A stretch of 64,000 nucleotides of DNA from Sporosarcina sp. ANT_H38 (GCF_008369195.1 NZ_VOBC01000007.1:1-64000); one strand, 5' to 3'; shown: positions 40,475 to 49,913, numbered from the stretch's first letter. Program-made: numbers and translations. Notes: generated by a model not told the origin, from the sequence alone.

Positions 40475-43030
40475 TTAATTCTCCCGGTTTTTCATCCACA
40501 AGACAGCTTTTGTACGTGAATTGACATCGAGTTTACTATAAATTTTTGACAAATAGACACGCACAGTCCCCTCTGAAAGCCCCAATTGTTTTGCAATTTC
40601 ACTATTTGAAGCACCGTTTGCCAGTAATTGAAGCACATCCTGTTCACGTGGTGTGAGTATGTCATTTACCGTATCTTGTTGGAGATTATCTTGAATGCTC
40701 GCTATCAATTGTTCGACGTATGCGAGTGGTACAGAATCCCAATAAGCGCTTTTTCTATTGTTACGTATCTTCGAGTATTCTATTAGCAAAGGGATGGCAT
40801 CTGCTTCATCAAGAAATGTCCTTAGGTATCCATAGGGAGCCCCGTGATCCAATGCTTCGTGAAATACAATTAGTGCTTCTTCTTCATGTGATAACTTCAT
40901 TTGACAAATCGCTTCCAGCACTATTGCCTCTACGATTGTCGAGATTTGCCTTTCCTGTAACGCTTTTGTTTTTACACGGGTAATAATTAATAGTGCGTCT
41001 TCCGCTTGCTCTTTAGCCAATAAAACGCGTGCCTGCACTAGCAGCCAAAATTCCTGCCCTGACTCAGCTTTGGGGTTGTTCAAACCGGTCGATTGATAGA
41101 GTTGTTGTTCTGCTTGCAAAACATTACCTTCTAGTAAATAACAATGGGCCTTCATGGTGCATAACAAACCAATCCAATGCCGGTTCTGCGTTGTTTCCAT
41201 TGCGTAATCTAGCAGGTTATGTGCTGCTGTAAATTGTTTTTTCGTTGCATGGATACGCCCTTTAAGTATGTACATGGGTATGAACAATCCAGGATCTTTA
41301 AAGTGATGACCGTATTGTAGTGCGCCTTCCAATTCTATCGATGCTGCATCGATATAGTTTCCTTCATATAAGTTCTCGGCTGACACTCCGTAACTAAACC
41401 CCGTCATGTTTTGCTCTTTCAATTCACCTTCACGAAATAGCCCCGTTAAGGGAATTGCTGTTTCCTTCAGCAAGAGTTTGCCTCTCACCCCAATACTCGT
41501 GCGTAAAAGTGTAGGTTCAAACCGATTGTATTGCATGGGAATGTTGTCCCATCTGGAACTCACAGGGCCTCTCTCCAGTTGTTTCTGCATGATTTTTATT
41601 ACTTGTCCGAGATCTCCACCGCTTGCATATAGGACAAATGCTTTCGTAGAATCCAAAATACTCGCCATGCCCTGGTAGTCAATGTGATCCATCCATTGAT
41701 CAAGATCATGCCTGCTTTCTAACTCTTCGATTAGTTGATTTGCTTTTTCTAGTTCATGTATAGTGGCATATGTAATAACATTCATGACAAGTGTCTCTAC
41801 ATTCACTGGATAATTGTTATCACGCAATAGTTGTACCCACCGCGTAAATGTCGACGTTTCCCCTGATGTGAAAATCTCCACCAGATGCGCAGTGATCCAC
41901 GCGTCCGCTATGTCATGCAATTGGCCAAACAATGCAAGCTCAATCGCCGACATGAAATCTCCCTTACCGTGCAAAAAAATTGCCGTGTCTTTATAAATCA
42001 CCGAAATCGTTTCTTGTGAATAGCGATTTTTCATTTCAATTTGCAAAGCATCTGCAAACAAATGATGATAGCGGAAAATAGGTTCATATGAATGTAAACG
42101 GACAATGAATAATCCGCTTTTTTCGAGTTCTAACAAGATATGATAACTATCTGTACGTTTTGTAAGCGAATCACAAATCGCAGGTTCGAGTTGATTTAGT
42201 ATCGAAGTGCAAACAAGAAATTCCTGTGTAGATGGCGGGAGCGACGTAAGAATCTCCTGTAACAAATATTCTGTTATGAAAGGATGGGCACCATCAAAGG
42301 AGTCGACATCCATCTCACCCATTGTAGACGTGCTTCCCGAAAGACCTGCCAATTGAATACCTGCCGCCCAACCTTCTGTCATGTTAAAAACATGTTGAAG
42401 TGATTCGGAGTTTTTATAGTTAAATCTTCGTTTGGTATAGAAACGCTCCATTTCGTCGTAAGTGAAGCGTAACTGTTCTACACCGATTTCTGTCAGCCAC
42501 GCTTTGACTCGCCACTTAGCAATCGGAAGAGGTAACTCTGTTCGACTTGTCACATACATCCGCGCATTATTCGGTAAATAGTTGATGAAGCGAATCAACA
42601 TTTCGTGAATCGATTGTTTTCCAATTAAATGATAGTCTTCAATGACAATATGTATCGTACATTGAAGCGAATTAATCTCGTTCAAAAGAGAGTCTACCAA
42701 CAGTTCATATGGTGATTGCTCATTGATCAGGGAAAGTAAACTCAAATCGATCTCGTCAGGAAGTGTATTTGATAAAGTATGTACGAAGTATTTCCAAAAA
42801 CGTATTGGATCATTATCGATGACGTCGATTGACAGCCATGCAACAGGTTCATTGGATTGACTAAACCATTGGCTAAGTAGCGTAGTCTTTCCGTAACCGG
42901 CGGGTGCGCGCACTACTGTTAATCTTTTTGGCCCGCTATATCGCAGTAAATCAACTAATCGTTGTCGTTCAATAGCTTCTAGCTCAGCACGAGGTACCGT
43001 TGTTTTTGAATTTAATAATGTCAGCTGCAT
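40475..43030 (-). CDS. large ATP-binding LuxR-type regulator (MalT/LAL family)
   Basis: An 851-residue transcription activator. An N-terminal STAND/AAA-type NTPase holds the P-loop VRAPAGYGKTTLLSQWF (about 39-55) and a Walker B-like IHIVIEDYHLIG. A long middle section of helical repeats (about 350-760, TPR-like) probably senses the ligand. A C-terminal LuxR helix-turn-helix is at about 785-845 (LTPREQDVLQLLANGASNSE). The ATG follows AAAAAGGAG. It is convergent with the siderophore operon. Its target is unknown; the acid-sugar cluster downstream has its own GntR regulator. Confidence 0.93.
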   Translation of the reverse strand: MQLTLLNSKTTVPRAELEAIERQRLVDLLRYSGPKRLTVVRAPAGYGKTTLLSQWFSQSNEPVAWLSIDVIDNDPIRFWKYFVHTLSNTLPDEIDLSLLSLINEQSPYELLVDSLLNEINSLQCTIHIVIEDYHLIGKQSIHEMLIRFINYLPNNARMYVTSRTELPLPIAKWRVKAWLTEIGVEQLRFTYDEMERFYTKRRFNYKNSESLQHVFNMTEGWAAGIQLAGLSGSTSTMGEMDVDSFDGAHPFITEYLLQEILTSLPPSTQEFLVCTSILNQLEPAICDSLTKRTDSYHILLELEKSGLFIVRLHSYEPIFRYHHLFADALQIEMKNRYSQETISVIYKDTAIFLHGKGDFMSAIELALFGQLHDIADAWITAHLVEIFTSGETSTFTRWVQLLRDNNYPVNVETLVMNVITYATIHELEKANQLIEELESRHDLDQWMDHIDYQGMASILDSTKAFVLYASGGDLGQVIKIMQKQLERGPVSSRWDNIPMQYNRFEPTLLRTSIGVRGKLLLKETAIPLTGLFREGELKEQNMTGFSYGVSAENLYEGNYIDAASIELEGALQYGHHFKDPGLFIPMYILKGRIHATKKQFTAAHNLLDYAMETTQNRHWIGLLCTMKAHCYLLEGNVLQAEQQLYQSTGLNNPKAESGQEFWLLVQARVLLAKEQAEDALLIITRVKTKALQERQISTIVEAIVLEAICQMKLSHEEEALIVFHEALDHGAPYGYLRTFLDEADAIPLLIEYSKIRNNRKSAYWDSVPLAYVEQLIASIQDNLQQDTVNDILTPREQDVLQLLANGASNSEIAKQLGLSEGTVRVYLSKIYSKLDVNSRTKAVLWMKNREN

Positions 43031-43602
43031 TGATCAGGGCTCCTTTTTATTTGTATTGTTTTTCCAGAAGGGGGAGGTGAATGTATGTTAGGGGAAAACC
43101 TAAAACTTATGCTACTTCAAGGCAGTGAATTTAGTCTAAATCATCCTAAAGGTTTTATATGTAGTTTTTTGGTGCTCTCGGTAAACATTAGAAGAAGAGA
43201 TCTCAGAATCTATTAGTAGCGTATCCTGGCTGCAATTTAGGACTTTAATGGAGTGCTAGGCGAAGTGGTACAGCAAACAAGTCATTCTAATGTCAAAATG
43301 TTTGCACTTGGCCATCTATGTTCTTGTTGGGGATAACAACACAGAGGGTGCGGGGGAGTTTAATCGTTTGAATTAGTACTTCTATGTCCGAAGTGGATTC
43401 TCCTTTAATTCCAGGTAATGTAATATAAAGTGTTTTTTATCACGTCTATTTTTACCGTTTACTTGCGTAAAATACTAGTGAGAAGGGTTTGATAACCTTC
43501 ATTTTCACTGATCCATTTTCGGCCCGCTCACGACGAAATATTCATGACAGATTTAAGGAGGAATTGTAGTTCATTCCTCCTTAGTAATCCTGTTGTGAAT
43601 AG
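43031..43602. other. non-coding gap upstream of the LuxR-type gene
   Basis: No convincing gene. A 43-codon frame (from ATG 43085) behind a good GGGGGAGGTGAATGT ribosome site exists but has no recognisable features. The region should contain the LuxR-type gene's own promoter on the - strand, but no clear consensus was picked out. Confidence 0.45.
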
Positions 43603-43710
43603 TTGCCTGTCGCGTTCCTACAATGTTCAAGTGAATAATGCAGTTGTTTGGAAGAAAAGAATAGATGACATTCTATGGAGAGTGTAAGTGCCCGAAGATG
43701 TAATTTCGGG
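43603..43710. repeat. repeat family 3, right copy
   Basis: The inverted counterpart of 35362-35470. The first 33 bases are the exact complement of the end of the left copy. It carries a perfect small hairpin (GTGCCCGAA with TTCGGGCAC). Confidence 0.85.
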
Positions 43711-43837
43711 CACTCTTGCACGTTGCACAATGTGTTCCTTGCTTACTTTTAGCAAAGAGTATGCATCTAAGCTTGTGTTGCCTATTAGAAAGCGACACTT
43801 CTTTAAAATAAATAAGAAAAAACCATAGAGATAGCAT

Positions 43838-44129
43838 CAGCCGCCAAAATTGCATCTTTGGCGGCTTTTCTCCAGCTAAGAAGCCAGCTATTCTTTCGTC
43901 CCAAAAGGCTTCAACACACTCTGTACTAATGCATTTGGAGCGCGACGGATGAAGGACAAATATACGATTAACGAAAAAATATGTAGGGATACGACAAAAT
44001 CGCATCCCTACACATCCAGACATCTCAGTAATCGTACTAGAAGTCATTCAATCCAAAAGCGCAGCCATACAAGTAGCGCCCAGGGGGGAGAAGTTTTTTA
44101 TTGGTTATTTTTAATTAATCAACAGACGT
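43838..44129 (+). repeat. dispersed structured repeat family 1, copy C (most complete)
   Basis: From the 5' end: a GCCGCCAAA/TTTGGCGGC hairpin; TGCATTTGGAGCGCGACGGA; an outer ACGATTA/TAATCGT stem enclosing the hairpin TGTAGGGAT...ATCCCTACA; CAGACATCTCAG; GAAGTCATTCAATCCAAAAG; then a terminal ATTGGTTATTTTTAATTAAT segment ending CAACAGACGT. Copies A, B and D align to parts of this. A - strand open frame across it (43673-44047) is not conserved in other copies. Confidence 0.88.
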
Positions 44130-44172
44130 TGTTTTTGATATGTGAGTTTGACTAAAAAAACTACAAAATAAC

Positions 44173-44213
44173 AAAAAGTGTCTCCTACTATATATCAGTA
44201 GAAGACACTTTTA
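44173..44213. terminator. terminator after gntP
   Basis: AAAAGTGTCT and AGACACTTTT arms with inner CTACT/AGTAG. The 3' arm is T-rich on both strands, so it may act in both directions; on the - strand it ends the acid-sugar operon. Confidence 0.75.
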
Positions 44214-44222
44214 TTTTTACTA

Positions 44223-45542
44223 TTAGACAAACATATTAATTAGCAAGACACCTGCTAATCCTACTAACGAAAGAATCGTTACCATAACTGACCAAGTTGC
44301 AAGCGTTTTCCCAATGGAAAGATTAAAGTACTCTTTATAAATCCAGAACCCTGCATCATTTACATGGGAGAACGTAATACTACCAGCACCAGCCGCTAAT
44401 ACCATTAGTTCCGGGCTAACACCAGTTAACCCAACTAGAGGTGCTGCAATACCAGCAGCTGTCATACCCGCTACAGTAGCTGAACCGACTGCTACTCGTA
44501 AAATCGCAGCAATCAACCAAGTGAGAAGTAATGGGGAAAGTGTCGATCCTGCCATTATATCTGCAATGTATTGGTCGATGTGACTATCAATCAGTACTTG
44601 TTTGAAAGCACCACCAGCAGCAATGATTAGTAAAATCATTGCAATTCCACTGACAGCTCCTGTAACGGATTGCATAACATCTTTCATTTCTTTACCGCGG
44701 TTTAGACCAAAAGTAAAGAATGCAAGAATCACAGAAATTAACAAAGCAATATTAGGATTACCGATAAAATCAAAGAACGGCATAATTGCTGACTCTGGCA
44801 TTGTTATTTCTACAATTACTTGAGAAGCAATCAAAATGACTGGCATTAAGGATGTTAGGATACTCGTAACAAATCCTGGCATCTCTTCTTCTTTAAATTC
44901 TTTCGGATTAAATAGCCCTTTTGGAATATCTACTTCCAAATATTCTTTTTTGAATAGCTTTGTAAATAATGGTCCGCCGATGATGATGGCGGGAATAGCA
45001 ATAACGATTCCGTATAATAACGTTTTCCCTATATTAGCATCAAATACACTAGCAATAGCTGTTGGTCCTGGGTGCGGAGGAACGAAGCCATGCATCGTGA
45101 TAAGTGCTGCAATTACGGGCATCCCAATATACAATACGGGCACTCCAGCTGCAGTAGCAATCGTAAATACTAAAGGAATTAAGACGACAACTCCTGTTTC
45201 GAAAAACAGTGCAATCCCAACGACGGAAGCTGTCAAAACAGCTGCTAATTGAACTCTCTTTTTCCCAAATGACTTAATAAGCGTTGTAGCGATTCGTTGT
45301 GCGCCGCCTGAGTCTGTCATCAATTTACCAAGGATTGCTCCAAAAATGATAATCATCGTCAGACTGCCAAGTGTTCCACCTAAACCACTTTGAACGGATG
45401 CAACTGCATCAAGAGGAGACATTCCTTCTAACATTCCTACAGCTAGGGCAACAAGGATTAAAGAAATAAAAGCATTTAACTTAAATACAATCATCAATAC
45501 AAGTAATAGGGCGACTCCTATACAGACAGATACTATCGGCAT
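44223..45542 (-). CDS. gntP: GntP-family acid-sugar permease
   Basis: An inner-membrane proton symporter of 439 residues with about 12-14 hydrophobic segments. It matches the GntP family (GMLEGMSPLDAVASVQSGLGGTLG; FVPPHPGPTAIASVF; HVNDAGFWIYKEYF). The family imports gluconate and related sugar acids. The ATG at 45542 is preferred over 45554 because TGAGG sits 6 bases before it. It is the last gene of the cluster, so it should import the substrate of the enzymes before it. The symbol marks the family, not proven gluconate transport. Confidence 0.92.
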   Translation of the reverse strand: MPIVSVCIGVALLLVLMIVFKLNAFISLILVALAVGMLEGMSPLDAVASVQSGLGGTLGSLTMIIIFGAILGKLMTDSGGAQRIATTLIKSFGKKRVQLAAVLTASVVGIALFFETGVVVLIPLVFTIATAAGVPVLYIGMPVIAALITMHGFVPPHPGPTAIASVFDANIGKTLLYGIVIAIPAIIIGGPLFTKLFKKEYLEVDIPKGLFNPKEFKEEEMPGFVTSILTSLMPVILIASQVIVEITMPESAIMPFFDFIGNPNIALLISVILAFFTFGLNRGKEMKDVMQSVTGAVSGIAMILLIIAAGGAFKQVLIDSHIDQYIADIMAGSTLSPLLLTWLIAAILRVAVGSATVAGMTAAGIAAPLVGLTGVSPELMVLAAGAGSITFSHVNDAGFWIYKEYFNLSIGKTLATWSVMVTILSLVGLAGVLLINMFV

Positions 45543-45617
45543 CGTGGACCTCATTTCCTTTAGTTAGATTCTCGAAATATTGAAATATAACCCGTAGAAT
45601 AAATCACATGAATGTTG

Positions 45618-46454
45618 TTATTTATTTGCAAATAGCCGAACGAATTTAGTCATGACGGGCTCCATGGATTTCTGCATTTCTGCCATAACAGTGGAAAGGT
45701 GGGCCATTTGTTTATCCTCAAAATAGTTTTGTAAATAGGATACGGCAGCCATGGATACTTCTGTATTCACATTGACTTTACATATTCCAAGTTGTATCGC
45801 TTGTTTAATAATTAAATCTGGAGTTCCTGACCCTCCATGAAGTACCAAGGGAACATCAACAGCCTGTTGAATTCTTTCCAAAAGAGGTAAATCTATTTTT
45901 GGTTCTCCCTTATACATTCCATGAACAGTGCCGATAGCAGCTGCTAAAAAGTCTACTCCTGTTGCGTCAACAAAGTCTTTTGCAGACTTTGGATTAGTCA
46001 ATGTACCGTCTCCTTCTTCTTCATCGGAGAAGTCGCCTTTCGCTAATGAACCAATCTCAGCCTCTACGGACACTCCTACCATATGCGCAATTTCTACAAT
46101 CTCTTTTGTACGGCGAATATTTTCTTCTAAGTCATAGGAAGACCCGTCGAACATAACAGATGTGAATCCACAACGGATAGCACGAATAATTGATTCCTTT
46201 TCATATGCATGATCCAAATGGAGCGCAACAGGAACTGAAGACTTTTCAGCCAATGTTTTAACAAAGGCTGAAAACCCTTCAACATCAACTGTTGGGAAAT
46301 AACGTTCTCCCAGTGCAATAATGACTGGTTGATTTTCCTGTTCGGCAACGCGTATCGCTGCTTGAACAGTTTCTAAATTGTATACATTAAATGCAGCAAC
46401 AGCATATTTTTTTTGCTGTGCATGCTGCAATATCGCTTTCGTATTTACCAACAC
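45618..46454 (-). CDS. class II ketose-bisphosphate aldolase-like protein
   Basis: A zinc-dependent aldolase of 278 residues, GatY/KbaY/FbaA type. Zinc and catalytic residues appear in ALHLDHAYE (about 76-84), EAEIGSLAKGD, GTVHGMYKGEPK and VLHGGSGTP. The GTG at 46454 is the likely start, 9 bases after AAGGGGG. It follows the DUF1537 kinase after a 164-base gap that contains a 12-bp hairpin. Cleavage of a phosphorylated ketose acid is inferred from context; this is not the OtnC decarboxylase usually paired with DUF1537 kinases. Confidence 0.88.
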   Translation of the reverse strand: MLVNTKAILQHAQQKKYAVAAFNVYNLETVQAAIRVAEQENQPVIIALGERYFPTVDVEGFSAFVKTLAEKSSVPVALHLDHAYEKESIIRAIRCGFTSVMFDGSSYDLEENIRRTKEIVEIAHMVGVSVEAEIGSLAKGDFSDEEEGDGTLTNPKSAKDFVDATGVDFLAAAIGTVHGMYKGEPKIDLPLLERIQQAVDVPLVLHGGSGTPDLIIKQAIQLGICKVNVNTEVSMAAVSYLQNYFEDKQMAHLSTVMAEMQKSMEPVMTKFVRLFANK

Positions 46455-46553
46455 GTGAAATGGCCCCCTTATCATACGTAAAGAACAATTGACTAGTTAA
46501 TCCGCTTTGGAACTAGGGAAGGATGGAACTATATCCTACCTAGAGGATGTCTT

Positions 46554-46591
46554 CCGCGATAAGGCAGAAACACTTGTCAGCCTTATCGCGG
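46554..46591. repeat. 12-bp inverted repeat in the kinase-aldolase gap
   Basis: CCGCGATAAGGC and GCCTTATCGCGG pair exactly around 14 bases. No T-run follows on the coding strand, so RNA processing or stability is as likely as termination. Confidence 0.65.
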
Positions 46592-46618
46592 GAGGCTACC
46601 CTTAGAAGGCGCCTTCGC

Positions 46619-48073
46619 TCAGTTTATATGGTTATTTAAAATCTCAACTGTTTCTTTAAGTGTTGTAACTGCTCCAACATTACCTGGGAAAATAATATAC
46701 GCCATTCCCGGAAACTTACTTTCTTCTCCTGTAATCCATACAGGAATCCCTGGTTTTATTTGACCGGCTACTGTTGCTCTTTTAACTTCAAGGCCTTTCG
46801 TTCCAATATCACTAGACGTAATTCCGCCTTTTGCGACAATGAAATTTGGTCGTACGTTTAGGCGCTGCACGATACTTGTAACTGCATCTGAGATTTTTAC
46901 TGAGAGTTTTAACTCTTCTTCTTTTTTTCCTTCACCAAGATCTAATCGTTCACGTCTCGTATACACAGTGACTGTTTTGCCAGAGCGAATAAAATTCTCG
47001 GTTGTTTCAATTACTCGATCAATTTCTTCTTTGAACTGTGCAGGGTGTAGCACAAGATGACAATCAAATTCAATGAATTCGATGAAATTAGTTGTTTTCA
47101 GTGATTCTAGTTGCTCCGTTGTCTTTTTAACGTGAGATCCAACAAGAATTAAACCGCCATGAGTTGTTTCTGTTTGAATCAATTCTGACCTCGTTAGAAG
47201 TGCTTTATCACTTACTCCGCCAATAACCTTCGTAAGAGCGGCTGCACTTCTGAACATGAATTGTTTCCCGGATTTCATTGCTTTGATAAGGGCAATAACA
47301 AAAATTTCTACATCTACGTAATCTACTGCATTCACGACTACTTTATTGAAATCAGTCACTTGAAGTAATTGTTCCGTGATCGTTTCAATTTCCAACGCTC
47401 TTAAGCTTTCGAGTGTAATGTACGTAGTATTCACAGCTTTGAATTCACCATTTGTTTTTTCCTCAACCCACTCACCTAAATGAGACTTGGAATAACCAAA
47501 CGTTCTATCCTTCGCAAATTCCGTTTCACCAGCAGGCACCAAATAGTCTTCAGATTGCACATAGTGGATATTGTCTACTGTGTAGCGACCGCCTTCTTTG
47601 AAAAATGGCAAAATTACTTCTCCGTCATACTGGATGCCTAAAGTGGTTTCAATCGTATCTTTTAACACTTCTGTTTCAAGAGGGTAGTGACCTCTTAAAG
47701 TAGAATCTCCACGACTAATGACAATAAAATCCTTATTCTGTTGTTTCGCTACTTCTACAATGTTCGCAGCAATTTCTGAATGTGCTTTTTCAGTTTCAGC
47801 TGCAGTAAATCCTCTAGAATTTGTTAGTATGAAAAACATAGCGTTTTTTTCTTCAAATCCTTGTTCCAAACTTTCGACTGTCCAATCTGTATATACAGAA
47901 ATACCATGAACCGTTTGAACGCCTGTTGGATCATCGTCTAGCACAATGATCTTTTTATTTAAATCCACTAATTCATTCACAAGCATGTCTTTTACGGCTT
48001 GTGTATCAACTGCTTGGATATTTCCCAAAACATCTTGAACTAATCTCTGTTCTGTACTTCCAATGGTGGTCAT
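46619..48073 (-). CDS. four-carbon acid sugar kinase family (DUF1537)
   Basis: A kinase of 484 residues of the DUF1537 family, known to phosphorylate D-threonate, L-threonate-derived and D-erythronate-derived four-carbon acids at O4. N-terminal motifs are VLDDDPTGVQTVHGI (about 44-58) and ISRGDSTLRGH (about 120-130). The C-terminal ATP-binding part has VAKGGITSSDIG (about 409-420) and PGNVG. It starts 3 bases after the dehydrogenase gene with GGGAGAG upstream. Together they match the oxidise-then-phosphorylate step of acid-sugar pathways. The exact sugar acid is not determinable. Confidence 0.91.
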   Translation of the reverse strand: MTTIGSTEQRLVQDVLGNIQAVDTQAVKDMLVNELVDLNKKIIVLDDDPTGVQTVHGISVYTDWTVESLEQGFEEKNAMFFILTNSRGFTAAETEKAHSEIAANIVEVAKQQNKDFIVISRGDSTLRGHYPLETEVLKDTIETTLGIQYDGEVILPFFKEGGRYTVDNIHYVQSEDYLVPAGETEFAKDRTFGYSKSHLGEWVEEKTNGEFKAVNTTYITLESLRALEIETITEQLLQVTDFNKVVVNAVDYVDVEIFVIALIKAMKSGKQFMFRSAAALTKVIGGVSDKALLTRSELIQTETTHGGLILVGSHVKKTTEQLESLKTTNFIEFIEFDCHLVLHPAQFKEEIDRVIETTENFIRSGKTVTVYTRRERLDLGEGKKEEELKLSVKISDAVTSIVQRLNVRPNFIVAKGGITSSDIGTKGLEVKRATVAGQIKPGIPVWITGEESKFPGMAYIIFPGNVGAVTTLKETVEILNNHIN

Positions 48074-48076
48074 TAA

Positions 48077-48970
48077 TTATTCTCTCCCAACTGTAACGTT
48101 CGCAAGTTTTTCATAATATTGAACAATTCCGCTGTGGTCATCTGCTGCTTTTCCATCCACTTTTAAAGCGTGGAAAATTTCTAGTAATTGGCTAGATAAC
48201 GGCATTGGTACACCAATGCTATGTGCTGTTTCCATTACGTTGGTCATATCTTTTAAGTTAATATCAATCCTTCCGCCAGCTACGAAATTACGATCAAGGA
48301 TTAACGGTACTTTGGCATCTAGAACTGCACTGCCTGCTAATCCACCTCTGATAGCTTGGTACATTTTTTCCACATCAATCCCTGCTTTTGCGGCTAGAAC
48401 TAATGCTTCAGACATGGCGGCAATATTTAAGTTTACAATTACTTGGTTGGCTAATTTTGCAGTGGTTCCACTGCCATTACCTCCAACTAATGTTATCTCT
48501 GAACCCATTGCGAATAAAACATCCTTCACTTTTTCAAATACTTCTTCTTTACCTCCAACCATAATCGCGAGAGTACCGTCTTTCGCTTTTGGTTCTCCAC
48601 CACTAACGGGAGCATCTAACATTTCTACCCCTTTTTTTTCTGCTATTGCAGCAATTTCTTTTGAAATGACAGGTGAAATGGAACTCATATCGATAATAAC
48701 CGCGCCTTTTTTGGCACCACTAAGTACACCATTTTCACCCGAAACAACTTGTTGTACATGATGAGAAGCAGGTAGCATTGTAATGATAACGTCACTATTT
48801 TCACCGATAACTTTTGCAGAATCGGCTGCTTTTGCACCAGCATTTATCAAAGTTTGTACCGTTTCTTTATTCAAATCGTTCACCATTACTTCGTATCCTT
48901 TAGAAACTAAATTCAACGCCATAGGTTTCCCCATAATACCTAAACCAATAAAACCAATCTTTTTTAACAT
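48077..48970 (-). CDS. beta-hydroxyacid dehydrogenase (GarR/LtnD-like)
   Basis: An NAD(P)-dependent dehydrogenase of 297 residues of the 3-hydroxyisobutyrate/tartronate-semialdehyde reductase superfamily. The N-terminal signature IGFIGLGIMGKPMALNLVSK (about 5-24), the substrate loop DAPVSGGEPKAKDGTLAIMVGG and the catalytic lysine in GTTAKLANQ (about K172) are intact. The ATG at 48970 is 7 bases after AGGAGG; 48976 is too close. It is the first gene of the acid-sugar operon, directly before the DUF1537 kinase, which favours an LtnD-like sugar-acid oxidising role over GarR. Confidence 0.91.
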   Translation of the reverse strand: MLKKIGFIGLGIMGKPMALNLVSKGYEVMVNDLNKETVQTLINAGAKAADSAKVIGENSDVIITMLPASHHVQQVVSGENGVLSGAKKGAVIIDMSSISPVISKEIAAIAEKKGVEMLDAPVSGGEPKAKDGTLAIMVGGKEEVFEKVKDVLFAMGSEITLVGGNGSGTTAKLANQVIVNLNIAAMSEALVLAAKAGIDVEKMYQAIRGGLAGSAVLDAKVPLILDRNFVAGGRIDINLKDMTNVMETAHSIGVPMPLSSQLLEIFHALKVDGKAADDHSGIVQYYEKLANVTVGRE

Positions 48971-49070
48971 AACCATTCCTCCTAATTTAACTTAGTGTTC
49001 CTTACTTAAGTGTTAAAATACGTTCATTTAATTCGGAATGTAACCGTTTGCAATTATCTTATCGTTCTAA

Positions 49071-49122
49071 TTGTATACGGTTTTTTAAATTTTGTATACA
49101 CTCACGTTTATTTTGTATACAA
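49071..49122. promoter_or_regulatory. three operator-like TTGTATAC sites, 21 bp apart
   Basis: TTGTATAC occurs at 49071-49078, 49092-49099 and 49113-49120; the last extends to a perfect TTGTATACAA palindrome. Starts are exactly 21 bases apart, so all face the same side of the helix. They lie between the divergent dehydrogenase and GntR genes. FadR-type GntR regulators commonly bind short palindromes of this kind. Confidence 0.8.
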
Positions 49123-49210
49123 AAGTAAGTCATATCAATTTAAGCTTTCTTTCTCCTTCTCTTTTTGATAAGTTAGTGGTAATTAGGTTGAAGGAAAAAG
49201 GTGGGAAGAA

Positions 49211-49846
49211 ATGACTCAAAACTATAAAAAATCTCGTTCTGCCTACCATCAAGCATATGAAGTGATTCGAGATAGAATCTTAAATGGGGATATGCCAGGT
49301 GGTACAAAAATTGTTGAAGAAAAATTAGCAGCAGAATTAGGATTTAGCCGTACTCCAATTAGAGAATCTCTACGCCAACTAGGTCATGAAGGACTTATCA
49401 TTAATAAAAAAGTTGTACAGCCTACAGAAGAAGATCTGCGCAACTTATTTCAAGTAAGGATTCTTCTAGAAGGATTTTCAGCGAAATCAGCAGCAATCTA
49501 TTTGCCCGAGGAAGATTTAAAATCGCTGTCCAATTGCATTATAATGGGAAGAGAAGGCGCAATTGAAGAGATAATGGATGCTAATGAACGTTTTCATGCT
49601 ATTATCGTTCAAGCCAGTGGTAACGCTCTAATGATTGATACAATAGATCGCATGAAGTCCATAATCTATCTTTTTCGTAAGACCGTGGTGCTTTACAGTC
49701 GACCGCGTTTAATAGATGAGCATGAGGAAATTTATGAAGCGATTAAAGCAAGAGATGGTGAAAAGGCGAAACAACTAATGGAAACACATCTTCAAGAGGA
49801 TTTAGATTTTTGCCTTCATATTTTAAGAAGTTCAAGTCAAATATGA
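49211..49846 (+). CDS. GntR-family regulator (FadR/FCD subfamily)
   Basis: A 211-residue regulator. The N-terminal winged helix (about 10-75) shows AYEVIRDRILNGDMPGGTKI and EKLAAELGFSRTPIRESLRQ. The C-terminal FCD helical ligand-binding domain (about 80-205) has likely metal ligands in NERFHAIIVQAS and ETHLQEDL. It is divergent from the acid-sugar operon and probably represses it, with a sugar acid or its phosphate as effector. The ATG follows AAAGGTGGGAAG. Confidence 0.93.
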   Translation: MTQNYKKSRSAYHQAYEVIRDRILNGDMPGGTKIVEEKLAAELGFSRTPIRESLRQLGHEGLIINKKVVQPTEEDLRNLFQVRILLEGFSAKSAAIYLPEEDLKSLSNCIIMGREGAIEEIMDANERFHAIIVQASGNALMIDTIDRMKSIIYLFRKTVVLYSRPRLIDEHEEIYEAIKARDGEKAKQLMETHLQEDLDFCLHILRSSSQI

Positions 49847-49870
49847 ATTCGAATACAATTGAGCAAACAA

Positions 49871-49913
49871 ACACATCCCCGAATTCCGGTAAGGAAGGTC
49901 GGGGATGTTTTTA
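49871..49913 (+). terminator. terminator after the GntR gene
   Basis: ACATCCCCGA and TCGGGGATGT arms followed by TTTTTAG. Confidence 0.85.

Noticed and set aside
35362..43710. Treating the inverted pair as the ends of a composite transposon
   Set aside because: No transposase lies inside and no target duplication was recognised; kept only as a recombination candidate.
43673..44047. 124-codon - strand frame
   Set aside because: It runs through repeat copy C; other copies of the repeat do not keep the frame.
44836..45252. 138-codon + strand frame
   Set aside because: It is the antisense shadow of the GntP permease.
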